Below, in pieces: positions 24,554 to 33,661 of a stretch of DNA of 64,000 nucleotides. Origin of the DNA: Cetobacterium_A somerae (GTDB taxonomy: Bacteria > Fusobacteriota > Fusobacteriia > Fusobacteriales > Fusobacteriaceae). The position numbers and the translations under genes were made by a program. Below the pieces are notes generated by a model, which made no database searches, was not told the DNA's origin, and worked only from the letters and a program-made list of their open reading frames with translations. Numbering within the stretch: the stretch's first letter is position 1; the number at the start of each line of letters is the position of its first letter. The stretch is taken from NCBI RefSeq assembly GCF_044784365.2, contig NZ_CP173062.2; one strand, given 5' to 3'.

Positions 24554-25780
24554 ATTCAATAAACAATCTAAATGAATAATAACATTTTTTACTAACGGAA
24601 AATCCTCTTTTATAGAATTTTCTAAGTCATCTGATATTTTATGTGCATTATAAACACTCATATTTTTGGGAACTCTTATATGTAGCTCTAAAAATATTTT
24701 ATCACCAGATTTCCTCATCATAATATCATGAACATTTTTTATATCTGTATTTTCATATATATATTTTTTTATCTCTTCAATAAATTCCATATCTTGTTTA
24801 TCTAAAATAGTATCTGTCGTTTCTAGTATTACACTAACTCCTTCTTTAAATATCAATACAGCAACCAATATACTTATTATTAAATCGAATATTGGATTTA
24901 CATAAATAGATAATAAAATTCCTAACACTACACCAAGAGATGCAAATATATCATTTCTACTATCTTTGGCATCTGCTATCAAAGCACTGTTTTCAGTTTC
25001 TAACCCTACCCTTATTTTCTGTTTATACATAAAATATTTTACAACTGATGAAAATAAAGCAAAATAAACTGTTAACATTTCAGGAACTTCTCTTTTTTCG
25101 CCTGAAAAAAGAATTTCTACTCCTCCCTTTCCTAACTCAAAAGCTGTAAGTATCATAAAAATTCCCATTATTACTCCAATTACACTTTCTATCTTTTCGT
25201 GTCCAAAAGGATGTGATTCATCCTCCGGTATATTACTAAAATGAATTCCTAATAAAATACCACTAGACGTTACAACATCTGAAAGCGAATTAAATCCATC
25301 TGCTAATAATGCTCTTGATTTTCCTATATATCCAAAGCCTATTTTTGTAGTAGCTAAAATTATATTCCAAAATATGGATGCTATTACTGTTTTTTGTCCT
25401 TCCTTTTTTCTAAAATCTTTATTTTCTACATCCTCTATTACAAACTCTCCATCCTCTTTCTTTTTAAACCCAATCTTTATTAAAAAATCTGAAATTGAAT
25501 TATCTTTACCTACAATTAAATTTCCTTTTTTTATTTTTTTATTAATAATAAAAAGTAAAAGTTTTGTTCCATAAGATTTAAACCTTTCATCTTTTTTTAC
25601 AAAAATTCTTTTCAACTTATAATTATTCTCGTTTTTTTCTAATAAAATATATGCTATAATTTCATTTTTATTTTCTATAGTATAATACAACCCATCTTTA
25701 TCTAAAGAAAAATTCTTATCTAACTCTTTAAATTCTTCAAGTTTATTTTCTATATCCTCATATATATAACTCTTATACAT
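24551..25780 (-). CDS. GNAT domain fused to cation diffusion facilitator
   Basis: About 409 residues. Residues 1 to about 120 look like a GNAT acyltransferase: YIYEDIENKLEEF, YYTIENKNEIIAYILLE, then the acetyl-CoA loop RIFVKKDERFKSYGTKLLLFII and the closing DFLIKIGFKK. Residues 130 onward are a CDF metal exporter: six helices with HPFGHEKIES and the metal-site pairs ALLADGFNSLSDV and ALIADAKDSRNDI (HxxxD/DxxxD types), then the cytoplasmic domain ending LHIRVPKNMSVYNAHKISDDLE. CDF proteins export Zn2+, Mn2+ or Fe2+. The ATG at 25780 is used because GGAGGAG lies directly before it; the frame extends six codons further to a TTG with no ribosome site. Confidence 0.8.
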   Translation of the reverse strand: MYKSYIYEDIENKLEEFKELDKNFSLDKDGLYYTIENKNEIIAYILLEKNENNYKLKRIFVKKDERFKSYGTKLLLFIINKKIKKGNLIVGKDNSISDFLIKIGFKKKEDGEFVIEDVENKDFRKKEGQKTVIASIFWNIILATTKIGFGYIGKSRALLADGFNSLSDVVTSSGILLGIHFSNIPEDESHPFGHEKIESVIGVIMGIFMILTAFELGKGGVEILFSGEKREVPEMLTVYFALFSSVVKYFMYKQKIRVGLETENSALIADAKDSRNDIFASLGVVLGILLSIYVNPIFDLIISILVAVLIFKEGVSVILETTDTILDKQDMEFIEEIKKYIYENTDIKNVHDIMMRKSGDKIFLELHIRVPKNMSVYNAHKISDDLENSIKEDFPLVKNVIIHLDCLLN

Positions 25781-25818
25781 CTCTCCTCCGCAAAACAATG
25801 ATTAGAATATTATATAAA

Positions 25819-25856
25819 AAAAACTCTCCTTTTACAAGTCTGGAGAGTTTTTTATT
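25819..25856 (-). terminator. intrinsic terminator of the DAACS symporter gene
   Basis: AAAACTCTCC (about 25820-25829) pairs with GGAGAGTTTT (25842-25851); T run on both strands. It lies just beyond the symporter stop. Confidence 0.75.
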
Positions 25857-25859
25857 TTT

Positions 25860-27035
25860 TTAATTTTGTAGACTTTTATCTTTTTTAAAAATCCCATTTA
25901 ATATCAGTGCTAAAGCTCCATCTCCTACAACATTACAAGCCGTTCCAAAGCTATCTTGTAAAGCAAATATTGTTAGCATAAGAGCTATTCCAGTATCATC
26001 AAATCCTAATACTGATGATATTATTCCAAGTGATGCCATAACTGTTCCTCCAGGAACTCCAGGAGCACCTATTGCAAATATACCTAATAAAACTACAAAT
26101 AATACCATTGTTCCTACTGAAGGAAGTGTTCCATATAGTACTTGAGAAACTGTCATTACAAAGAAAACCTCTGTTAAAACTGATCCACATAGATGAACCG
26201 TAGCTCCTAATGGAATTGCAAAGTTAGCTATATCGTCATCTAAACTTTTTGATTTTTTAGCACATGATAATGCTACTGGTAAAGTTGCTGCTGAAGACAT
26301 CGTTCCTACAGCTGTTAAATATGCCGGTCCATAAAACTTCAATAAATTTAATGGATTTTGCTTTGATACAGCTCCACCTATTGTATATAAAATAGATAAC
26401 CATATAAAGTGCCCTACTAAAACAATTACAACGACTTTTAGGAATATTGGTAGTTGTTTTGTTATACTACCTTCATATGCAAGTGTTGCAAAAGTTGTTG
26501 TTATAAAAAATGGTAGTATTGGAATTATAATCTTGTAAACTATTGACAAAATAACATTATTAAACTCATCTAAAGCAGCTTCTAATTTTTTAGAATCTGT
26601 CCATACTATTGCTAATCCTAAAAATAAAGCTAAAACTAAAGCTGACATAACAGAAAGTACTGGTGGTATATTTAACTTAAATATCATTGGTGGTAGTGTT
26701 TTCAAACCATCTACTACTGTTAATATATTTAACATTGGGATAATCATATACCCTGAAAGCATTGAAAATATAGCTGCTCCTAGTGATGATAGATATGCTA
26801 ATATTAACATAGCTACTAACATTTTACTCGCATTAGCTTTCATTTTCGTTATAGCAGGTGCTATAAACCCTAAAATAATCAATGGAACTGTAAACGAAAT
26901 AATTTGACCTAAGATAAATTTAATAGTTTGAATTACTCCAATTACCGGTTCATTAGAAAACAATCCAATAATTAATCCTATGATAACTCCAACAATTAAT
27001 TTTAATATTAAGTTATCTTTTTTTTCTTTTGACAT
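25860..27035 (-). CDS. dicarboxylate/amino acid:cation symporter (DAACS)
   Basis: 391-residue secondary transporter of the glutamate/aspartate/serine-threonine family. The re-entrant-loop signature of the family is visible as GTMSSAATLPVALSCAK (HP1) and ALQDSFGTACNVVGDGALAL (near HP2/TM8), with PGVPGGTVMASLG between them. It imports dicarboxylic amino acids or serine/threonine with Na+ or H+. The promoter is TTGACA (27106-27111), 17 bases, TAAACT (27083-27088) on the minus strand. The ribosome site GGGGGAG (27041-27047) is unusual and is exactly complementary to the loop of the candidate small RNA at 10.3 kb. Confidence 0.9.
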   Translation of the reverse strand: MSKEKKDNLILKLIVGVIIGLIIGLFSNEPVIGVIQTIKFILGQIISFTVPLIILGFIAPAITKMKANASKMLVAMLILAYLSSLGAAIFSMLSGYMIIPMLNILTVVDGLKTLPPMIFKLNIPPVLSVMSALVLALFLGLAIVWTDSKKLEAALDEFNNVILSIVYKIIIPILPFFITTTFATLAYEGSITKQLPIFLKVVVIVLVGHFIWLSILYTIGGAVSKQNPLNLLKFYGPAYLTAVGTMSSAATLPVALSCAKKSKSLDDDIANFAIPLGATVHLCGSVLTEVFFVMTVSQVLYGTLPSVGTMVLFVVLLGIFAIGAPGVPGGTVMASLGIISSVLGFDDTGIALMLTIFALQDSFGTACNVVGDGALALILNGIFKKDKSLQN

Positions 27036-27198
27036 TTGTTCTCCCCCTTTAAATTAATTTATTAATCTCTTTCTACTTTTCAAGTTTATTACTCTTTGTT
27101 CTAATTGTCAAATATTTCTTCTATAATTTTTAAAGGAAATTAAAAATCTTTCGGTAAGTGTTGAATAGAAAATATTTTTTTGGAGGATACTTAAAATT

Positions 27199-28146
27199 AT
27201 GATAAATTATAAAAATTTTTTCTCAAAACTAATAGAGAATATCAAGAACATAAAGAATATCAAAAATATTAACGATTTAAAAAAAGAACAAATACGTACT
27301 TTTTCTTTAATTCTTTCAATTTTATTTACAGCTTGGGAACTTTATACTTCGAACACAATAAACTCATCTAGAGAATTTATTGTTAGCAGTTTTATAATGA
27401 TAATATCTATGTTTTTTATTATATATCCCTTTATATACTTTTTTAGACCTAAATTAAAAATTTTTTTGAGCAACCACACTATTTTTTCTATTTTTTTAAT
27501 TTTGTATTTTATTTTATTAATTCCAATTTTAGGTGGAATTGATTATATATTTTTAAATATATTTTTAGGTAGTTTTATTATTAAGTTTTTACATATTATT
27601 TCTATTTTGGTATCAATGTCTTTAATAATTATTATAGTATCCAAACAATTTATTATGCTTATAAATAAAAAAAGGCAAATTAAAGGATTAGATATTCTTA
27701 CAACATTTTTAACATACATAACCTTAGGATTAGCTTTTGGTTCTTTCTATTATATTTTAAATCTAATGGCACAAAACAATCTTTTTATAGGTGTTGATAA
27801 ACCCTCTACATTTAATTTAGAAAATTTCCTTAATCATCTTTATATTAGTTTAGGAAGTCTTACAACTGTTGGTTCTGGAAGTATCTCTCCTTTAAATGCA
27901 TATATACGATTGCTTTGTGTTTTAGAAACCATCTTAGGAATCTTTTTAACAAGTTTTTCTCTTGGATTTATTTTTTCAGCTCTTGGCGCTACATTACCAC
28001 CTACTTCCCAAGAAGAGAATACTACCGATATCCAGATAACTACTAATATTCCTACAAAAAAATTCCCTTTATTTTGGGGAACAATCGATTTTCTTAAAAA
28101 AATAAAATCAGATTTAGATGATATTGAAAACACTTCAACAAATTAA
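27199..28146 (+). CDS. six-helix ion channel protein with altered selectivity filter
   Basis: 315-residue membrane protein with about six hydrophobic segments; the last two flank a pore loop, LYISLGSLTTVGSGSISPLNAYIR (about 214-237), and the final helix is VLETILGIFLTSFSLGFIFSALG. This is the layout of voltage-type/Ion_trans_2 potassium channels, but the filter reads TVGSGS where potassium channels have TVGYGD. No S4-like arginine ladder is visible and the C-terminal tail is short. Ion selectivity could therefore be relaxed or different. The ribosome site is TGGAGG. It is a single gene with its own terminator. Confidence 0.7.
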   Translation: MINYKNFFSKLIENIKNIKNIKNINDLKKEQIRTFSLILSILFTAWELYTSNTINSSREFIVSSFIMIISMFFIIYPFIYFFRPKLKIFLSNHTIFSIFLILYFILLIPILGGIDYIFLNIFLGSFIIKFLHIISILVSMSLIIIIVSKQFIMLINKKRQIKGLDILTTFLTYITLGLAFGSFYYILNLMAQNNLFIGVDKPSTFNLENFLNHLYISLGSLTTVGSGSISPLNAYIRLLCVLETILGIFLTSFSLGFIFSALGATLPPTSQEENTTDIQITTNIPTKKFPLFWGTIDFLKKIKSDLDDIENTSTN

Positions 28147-28156
28147 ATAAAATAAT

Positions 28157-28197
28157 ATAGGCATAAGAATTTTTTGAATTCTTATGCCTATTTTTTA
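28157..28197. terminator. bidirectional intrinsic terminator
   Basis: 15-bp perfect stem (28157-28171 with 28177-28191), loop TTTTG, then T run; separates the channel gene from the convergent radical SAM gene. Confidence 0.85.
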
Positions 28198-29442
28198 TAA
28201 TCTATTTTCAAGGTATTTTTCAACTAAGAGTGCGGATATATTATTCCCCCAAAATATTCCTTTCTTTGTATATCTATAAAGATTTTTTTCTCTATCTATA
28301 GATATATATCCAGTTTTTTCTAACTCTTTTAGAACCTCATATATTTCATTATATTTTTCCTTCACTATATTACTTAACTTTTCTAGTTGAACATCTTCAT
28401 ATTGGGTGATACCTGATATTTTCTTTAATTTCATCACATCTTCTGTATCTAAGGAATAAAACGAAACTAATCTATTTAAATGGTACAACTCTATATTTTG
28501 AACTCTTCCCCCTGCTCCTATTCCAATTGGAATTAAATCTTTTAATTTGTGGACATTTCTGATGTACTTATATGAATCTGTTCCTTTTGTTAATTTAGTA
28601 TGCTCTAAAACTTTATAACCACTCTCTAGTAAAAAATCTAAAAATGCATCATGCAATTCTTTATCTCGTTCAGTTTTATAATCAAAGTTTTTCTCTCCAG
28701 AATTTAAATCTTTTGATATTTCAGATCCATCATGAATCATTAAAGAATAATAACTTACACTATCAGGAGATATTTCTGATACAATTCTAGCATCCTCTTT
28801 AACTTCTTCAATACTTTGATCTAAATAATTGTATATAATATCTAAACAAACTAATCCTTGAAACTTTGCTTTAATTTCTTTTAGTCTTTTCTTTACAAAG
28901 TCTTGATCATAGGTTCTATTCAGCAATTTTCTACCTCTATTTGAAAAAGTCTGTATACCTATACTCAATCTATTAACTCCATACTTTTTCATAACTTCTA
29001 ACTTTTCCCAAGTTAAATTATGAAGTGTCGTTTCAAATGTAAATTCATAATCTTCTCTCAAAGGAAATACCTCTCTTAAAGTTGATAAAACTACTTCAAG
29101 CTGATGAGGCTTCAATATTGTAGGTGTTCCTCCTCCAAAAAATATTACTGAAAATTTCTTTTTCTGTATATAAATTTTGTTTCTATACTTATTTATTTCT
29201 TTCACTAAAAATTTTGTATAATCCTCTAAATCATTATCTAACTGTTTCCTATTCATATTACAAAATGAACAAATTTTATCACAAAAGGGTACATGTACAT
29301 ATATTCCACCATCTAAATCTTCTGGTTCCTTTTCCATCAATCCCCAATATGACTGTGGTAATCTTAATTTTCTTTTACTTTTAGACAAAATTATATCCTT
29401 AACATCGTGATGTGATTTATATCTTATTTTAAACACTCTCAT
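28195..29442 (-). CDS. radical SAM enzyme, HemW/HutW-like (coproporphyrinogen oxidase family)
   Basis: 415-residue radical SAM protein. IYVHVPFCDKICSFCNMNRKQ carries the CxxxCxxC cluster site (about 52-59); FFGGGTPTIL is the SAM-binding GGGTP motif and NRLSIGIQTFSNRGRKLLNR the family core; a HemW-like C-terminal helical domain with FWGNNISALLVEKYL closes it. Relatives are HemW (heme chaperone) and ChuW/HutW/HmuW (anaerobic heme-opening methyltransferases). Fusobacteria are known to degrade heme this way, but no heme uptake genes adjoin, so the exact role is open. Consensus promoter: TTGACA (29526-29531), 17 bases, TATAAT (29503-29508); palindrome ATTTGA-N3-TCAAAT (29474-29488) lies downstream of it. 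Confidence 0.7.
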   Translation of the reverse strand: MRVFKIRYKSHHDVKDIILSKSKRKLRLPQSYWGLMEKEPEDLDGGIYVHVPFCDKICSFCNMNRKQLDNDLEDYTKFLVKEINKYRNKIYIQKKKFSVIFFGGGTPTILKPHQLEVVLSTLREVFPLREDYEFTFETTLHNLTWEKLEVMKKYGVNRLSIGIQTFSNRGRKLLNRTYDQDFVKKRLKEIKAKFQGLVCLDIIYNYLDQSIEEVKEDARIVSEISPDSVSYYSLMIHDGSEISKDLNSGEKNFDYKTERDKELHDAFLDFLLESGYKVLEHTKLTKGTDSYKYIRNVHKLKDLIPIGIGAGGRVQNIELYHLNRLVSFYSLDTEDVMKLKKISGITQYEDVQLEKLSNIVKEKYNEIYEVLKELEKTGYISIDREKNLYRYTKKGIFWGNNISALLVEKYLENRL

Positions 29443-29473
29443 CCCCCTCTATTTTTTATATAAAATTAAAAAT

Positions 29474-29531
29474 ATTTGATTTTCAAATTAAAAGTTGATT
29501 TAATTATAATGATTTATTCTAATTTTGTCAA
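29474..29531 (-). promoter_or_regulatory. promoter and possible operator of the radical SAM gene
   Basis: Minus-strand TTGACA (29526-29531) and TATAAT (29503-29508), spacer 17. The perfect 15-bp inverted repeat at 29474-29488 is inside the 5' leader and may bind a repressor. Confidence 0.6.
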
Positions 29532-29549
29532 TTTAATTAATCTAAATAA

Positions 29550-29576
29550 AAAATGGAAGAATAAATCCTCCATTAT
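29550..29576 (-). terminator. intrinsic terminator of the RpiR-family gene
   Basis: Minus-strand hairpin AATGGAGGA/TTCTTCCATT (one mismatch) followed by TTTTTTA, just beyond the stop codon. Confidence 0.65.
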
Positions 29577-30286
29577 TATTTTAAGTATTCTTCTACTAAT
29601 TCTTCAAAAAATAATATAGTATTTCCAAAGAAATCATTCTTTTCTAAATTTCTATCATCTAATAAATTACTATTTTTTATTACAAAACTTAATTCAGCTA
29701 ACTCTTCCATACTACTATTCTTAACTCCCGTTAAAACTATTACAGGAACTTCCTTTAATTTAGCCTTTTGGCACAAATTTAAAATTGCTGCTGTCTCTCC
29801 CGATTTTGAAACTACTATTAATACAGGTTTTTCTTCATAATCTCTTTCTACATTCTCCATATATTCTGACATCATAGAAAAATAGCCAATTACCATTAAT
29901 TTATCCGATATATATTTTGCAATAGGATTTGAAAAACCCACTCCATGAACAAAAATTGGTTTATTTTTTTTTCTTTTCAAAATGTTTTTAAACTTCATTC
30001 CTTTTTGTAAAGAAAAATCCAAACAATAATTTTCTGTAACACTCTTTTTTTCTAAACTTGATTTTAAAGTTAATTCTAATCTGTAAACCATGTCTATAAA
30101 TCCCTTATACCCTAATTTTTTGGATAGATTCATAACTACTGAAGTTGATGCAAAACACTCTTTTGCCACTCCTCTAACACCAATCTCCAAAGCTTTATCT
30201 ATATTATTTACTATATAACTTAATGCTAACTCTTCTGATTCTGTTAAATTATATCTTTCACCTAACTTATATATATCTATCTCCAT
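29576..30286 (-). CDS. MurR/RpiR family transcriptional regulator
   Basis: 236-residue regulator with an N-terminal winged HTH (about 1-75: LTESEELALSYIVNNIDKALEIGVRGVAKECFASTSVVMNLSKKLGYKGFIDM) and a C-terminal SIS sugar-phosphate-binding domain (about 110-210: VHGVGFSNPIAKYISDKL, VLIVVSKSGETAAILNLCQKAK). Family members sense phosphosugars such as MurNAc-6P or ribose-5P. No sugar catabolic gene is adjacent on the same strand, so the target is unknown. Its ribosome site GGGGGAA is C-complementary, as with the porin and symporter genes. Confidence 0.88.
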   Translation of the reverse strand: MEIDIYKLGERYNLTESEELALSYIVNNIDKALEIGVRGVAKECFASTSVVMNLSKKLGYKGFIDMVYRLELTLKSSLEKKSVTENYCLDFSLQKGMKFKNILKRKKNKPIFVHGVGFSNPIAKYISDKLMVIGYFSMMSEYMENVERDYEEKPVLIVVSKSGETAAILNLCQKAKLKEVPVIVLTGVKNSSMEELAELSFVIKNSNLLDDRNLEKNDFFGNTILFFEELVEEYLK

Positions 30287-30406
30287 ATTTTATTCCCCCA
30301 GTTTTTATTCTATTATATCATAATTTTTAAATACTTTTTTTCCATATTTTATGCTATATTATTAAAAAGAAATTATTTAATTAAATTTATGCGAGGTGTT
30401 ATTAAT

Positions 30407-31621
30407 ATGGAGCAAATTAGCTTAGAGTACGCCCTTGAAACTCTATTAAAACAAATACAACCCTTAAACACTGTTGAAGAAAAATATATTTTAGATAGTT
30501 TAGGTTTTGTCTTAGCCGAAGATATCTTCTCCCCTTTGAACAATCCTCCATTTAATCGTTCTCCTCTAGATGGTTTTACTTTAAATAGTAATGATAGTAT
30601 AGGAGCTACTAAAGAGAATCCTGTAACTTTTAATGTTATATCTGAAGTTTTTGCAGGAGATTTCTGTAATAAAAAACTTTCTTCGAAAGAAGCTTTTAGA
30701 ATAATGACTGGAGCACCTATCCCTGATGGATGTAATTGTGTTATTAAGCAAGAAGATGTAGTTTTTAATGAAGAAACTAAAGCTTTATATATTACTAAAG
30801 AACTTAAACCATTTGAAAACTTTTGCTTCTTAGGTGAAGATTTAAAGGTTAATGATCTTGTGGTAAAAAAAGGCGAAATAATTACATATAATCATATTGG
30901 AGTATTTGCCTCTTTAGGGATTAATACTATTAAAGTTTTAAAAAAACCTAAAGTTGGAGTTTTAAGTTTAGGAAGCGAACTAACTATGCCTGGAAAAACT
31001 CTAGAAAAAGGTAAGATTTATAATAGTAATCTTTTCACTCTTATTAGTAAATTAAAATATTTAGGAGTTGAGGGAGTCATGTATCCTCCAATGAGTGATG
31101 ACTCAACATTAGTTTCAAACTTTATATCCAAAGAACTTAAAAATATAGATCTATTGATAACTACAGGGGGTGTATCTGTTGGAAAAAAAGATATTATGCA
31201 TGATGTAATAAAAGAACTTAACGCTAATAGACTTTTTTGGAAAATTAATATCCAACCTGGAACTCCTGTTTTAGCATCTGAAAAAGATGGAAAATTAATA
31301 CTTTCTCTTTCTGGAAATCCTTTTGCATCTTTGGTTAATTTTGAACTTTTAGGAAGACCAATTTTATCTAAACTTAGCTCTAATAGTATAAAAAATACAT
31401 CTATTGTAGAAGCGGAAGTTAAAGGTGGATTTAATAAAAAATCTTCTAAAAGACGTTTTATTAGAGGATACTTCAAAGAGGGGTATATATATTTAAATGA
31501 TCAAAAACATTCTTCAGGAACTATATCATCTCTTATTGGAAAAAATGCTATTGTTGAAATTTTACCAGGAACACCATGTTTAAACGAAGGAGATAAGGTT
31601 ACGGTGATTTTAATTGATTAA
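30407..31621 (+). CDS. moeA: molybdopterin molybdenumtransferase MoeA
   Basis: About 404 residues. MoeA inserts molybdate into adenylated molybdopterin. Family landmarks in order: FNRSPLDGFTL (N-terminal loop), FRIMTGAPIPDGCNCVIKQED, FASLGINTIKVLKKPKVGVLSLGSEL, LLITTGGVSVGKKDIM and SLSGNPFASLVNFELLGRP. The ATG at 30407 is chosen because GAGGTG lies 9 bases upstream; an earlier ATG at 30389 has no ribosome site. The stop overlaps the start of the mobAB fusion, so the two are translationally coupled. It provides cofactor for the molybdoenzyme encoded convergently at 33.7-35.7 kb. Confidence 0.95.
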   Translation: MEQISLEYALETLLKQIQPLNTVEEKYILDSLGFVLAEDIFSPLNNPPFNRSPLDGFTLNSNDSIGATKENPVTFNVISEVFAGDFCNKKLSSKEAFRIMTGAPIPDGCNCVIKQEDVVFNEETKALYITKELKPFENFCFLGEDLKVNDLVVKKGEIITYNHIGVFASLGINTIKVLKKPKVGVLSLGSELTMPGKTLEKGKIYNSNLFTLISKLKYLGVEGVMYPPMSDDSTLVSNFISKELKNIDLLITTGGVSVGKKDIMHDVIKELNANRLFWKINIQPGTPVLASEKDGKLILSLSGNPFASLVNFELLGRPILSKLSSNSIKNTSIVEAEVKGGFNKKSSKRRFIRGYFKEGYIYLNDQKHSSGTISSLIGKNAIVEILPGTPCLNEGDKVTVILID

Positions 31622-32708
31622 AATTAAAGATATTAATGTTTTAATTTTAGCAGGTGGAAAAGGTAGTCGAATGAACTATTGCAATAAGGCTTTATTGGAA
31701 TATAACAACGAAACTTTTTTAAATCGACTAAACCATCTTTTTTGCGATTTTAGTAAAATTTATCTATCCTTAAATAGTGAACAGGATATTTCTACAGATA
31801 ATTTTATTAGAATTGATGATGATTATAAAGAGATTGGTCCTATATCTGGTTTGTATAAGGGTATTTTAGAAAGTGACTTAGATTATATTTTTACTGTTCC
31901 ATGTGATGTTCCGAACCTAACTAAAGATTTTATCGAATATATAACTAGTTTCGTTTCACCTTATCATGACGCTTTTATAGTTAGAGATAAAGATGGATTT
32001 ATTCATCCTTTACTTGGAATTTACACTAAAAAATCTCTTCCTATAATTAAAGATGCCATTGATAATGACGATTTTAAAGTTTTAAATCTAATGAATAAAC
32101 TTAATATTAAATTTATTGATTTAAAATATACTATTTTTGATGATAAAAACATCTTAAAAAACATTAATACTCCAGATGATTACAACTCCTTAATTAAAAA
32201 TAAAAAAACTAATTTTTTTGCAATTTCTGGGGTTAAAAATTCTGGAAAAACAACTTTGATTACAAAACTTTTAAAAAAATTTCTAGAAAATGGTTTTAAA
32301 GTTGGAACTATAAAACATGATGGTCATGATTTTCAAATGGATAATCTTGATTCAGATACTGATAAACATATAAAATCAGGTGCATTAGGAACACTTATTT
32401 TTTCAAAAAGTAAATATATGTTTTTAGAAAATTCTATTGAAAAAGATTTGAATTTCTACTTAGACTTCTTCAAAAATTATGATTTCATAATTCTAGAAGG
32501 CTTTAAAAATAGTTCTTATCCTAAAATAGAAGTTATTCGAAAAGAAGTGTCTAATATTAGTCAATCTAATAAAAATAATTTAAAATTTTTAGTAAGTGAT
32601 TTAGATTTTATTGAGAATGGAGAAAATTTAGATATTATAGATATTAATGACATCGATAATATTTTTGAAAAATTAATCGATATAATAAGAAAGGATGACC
32701 TAATATAA
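31614..32708 (+). CDS. mobAB: MobA-MobB fusion, molybdopterin-guanine dinucleotide synthesis
   Basis: 364-residue fusion. Residues 1 to about 195 are MobA, the GMP transferase: LILAGGKGSRMNYCNKALL, then DYIFTVPCDVPNL and the FIHPLLGIYTKKSLPIIKDAI segment. Residues about 198-364 are MobB: FFAISGVKNSGKTTLITKLL is a P-loop, followed by VGTIKHDGHDFQMDNLDSDTDKHIKSGA. Together they convert Mo-molybdopterin into the bis-MGD form. Start is TTG at 31614, inside the moeA stop region, with GGTGA upstream. The presence of MGD genes predicts an enzyme of the DMSO-reductase family, which is present next door. Confidence 0.93.
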   Translation: MIKIKDINVLILAGGKGSRMNYCNKALLEYNNETFLNRLNHLFCDFSKIYLSLNSEQDISTDNFIRIDDDYKEIGPISGLYKGILESDLDYIFTVPCDVPNLTKDFIEYITSFVSPYHDAFIVRDKDGFIHPLLGIYTKKSLPIIKDAIDNDDFKVLNLMNKLNIKFIDLKYTIFDDKNILKNINTPDDYNSLIKNKKTNFFAISGVKNSGKTTLITKLLKKFLENGFKVGTIKHDGHDFQMDNLDSDTDKHIKSGALGTLIFSKSKYMFLENSIEKDLNFYLDFFKNYDFIILEGFKNSSYPKIEVIRKEVSNISQSNKNNLKFLVSDLDFIENGENLDIIDINDIDNIFEKLIDIIRKDDLI

Positions 32709-32726
32709 TTTAGGTCATCCTCTTTT
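32693..32726. terminator. bidirectional intrinsic terminator
   Basis: 11-bp perfect stem (32693-32703 with 32710-32720), loop TATAAT; between convergent mobAB and TDT transporter genes. Confidence 0.8.
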
Positions 32727-33648
32727 AATCTTTCTTAAAAAAATAAAATTCTGAAAATCTATAAATTGTATATAAAACAGAGATTGTTGTTATAATAATT
32801 TCAATCCAAGCTATAAAAGAAAAACTGGGGTATAACTTACCAAATCTAGTTGCTGCAGTGACACTTATCGTTAGAGGGAATGTAAAAGCTGCAAATGTTG
32901 GTGCAAAAGGTAGTGTTTTAGCTCGAAGAACTCCTATCCATGCTGTAAACGTTCCTGTGAAAGCTGCTATTGCTAATAAACAGGCAACCGTTTGATTAAC
33001 TTCAAATATTCCACTTAAATATCCAGCTAATAAAAGATTTACCGGAGCAGCCACAACAGGAATAGTAATTTTATATTTATTTTCAAATCCTAATCTTATT
33101 CCACGTATGATTATAATTGGTAACAATGCTATCACTGAAATAAGTCCTATCCACCAAAATGATTTAGCCCAAGGATCAAACCCCATATTTTTAGCAGTTA
33201 CAGCTACTGTTATTATTCCTCCGTAAGTTACAAACCATCCAAAATGAAACTCTAAAAGTTTTCCTAACTTAATTCTATAATATGTAAATGTAAACCAAAT
33301 AATAAGATGAACTAAAGAAGCTATGAACCAAATTAATCTTCCTATTTCTGGATTATATCTATATACATATGTTGAAATTATCAAAATTGCCATATCTAAC
33401 GAAGTGACAACAGCTCCTCTCATAGTATCTTGTATATCATCTAAAAATGAACTATAACAAAATATAATTTTTGAAATATAAGTAATAACTAAAACTAAAG
33501 AGATTAAAATTGTACCTAAAAATATAGATTCTCCATACTTATAACCTAACCCCTCCCATGCTGAACCTAAACCAACTATACCTAGTCCTAAAGCTGAGGC
33601 TCCTGAAGGATACTTTTTTAATTTTTCTATTAAACTATTTTCTGCCAT
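32725..33648 (-). CDS. TDT family transporter (TehA/malate/sulfite exporter type)
   Basis: 307-residue membrane protein with ten hydrophobic helices. It fits the tellurite-resistance/dicarboxylate transporter (TDT) family: GLGIVGLGSAWEGLGYKYGE in the first helices, then HFGWFVTYGGIITVAVTAKNMG and FAPTFAAFTFPLTISVTAATRFG toward the end. TDT channels carry anions such as malate, sulfite, nitrate or chloride. It lies 13 bases downstream of the molybdoenzyme gene on the same strand, so its likely substrate is an anion used or made by that enzyme. Which anion is not evident. Confidence 0.82.
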   Translation of the reverse strand: MAENSLIEKLKKYPSGASALGLGIVGLGSAWEGLGYKYGESIFLGTILISLVLVITYISKIIFCYSSFLDDIQDTMRGAVVTSLDMAILIISTYVYRYNPEIGRLIWFIASLVHLIIWFTFTYYRIKLGKLLEFHFGWFVTYGGIITVAVTAKNMGFDPWAKSFWWIGLISVIALLPIIIIRGIRLGFENKYKITIPVVAAPVNLLLAGYLSGIFEVNQTVACLLAIAAFTGTFTAWIGVLRAKTLPFAPTFAAFTFPLTISVTAATRFGKLYPSFSFIAWIEIIITTISVLYTIYRFSEFYFFKKD

Positions 33649-33661
33649 AAAGCCTCCTAAT

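Noticed and set aside
31018..31476. 152-codon minus-strand ORF inside moeA
   Set aside because: Antisense shadow of a strongly conserved gene; no ribosome site or family resemblance.
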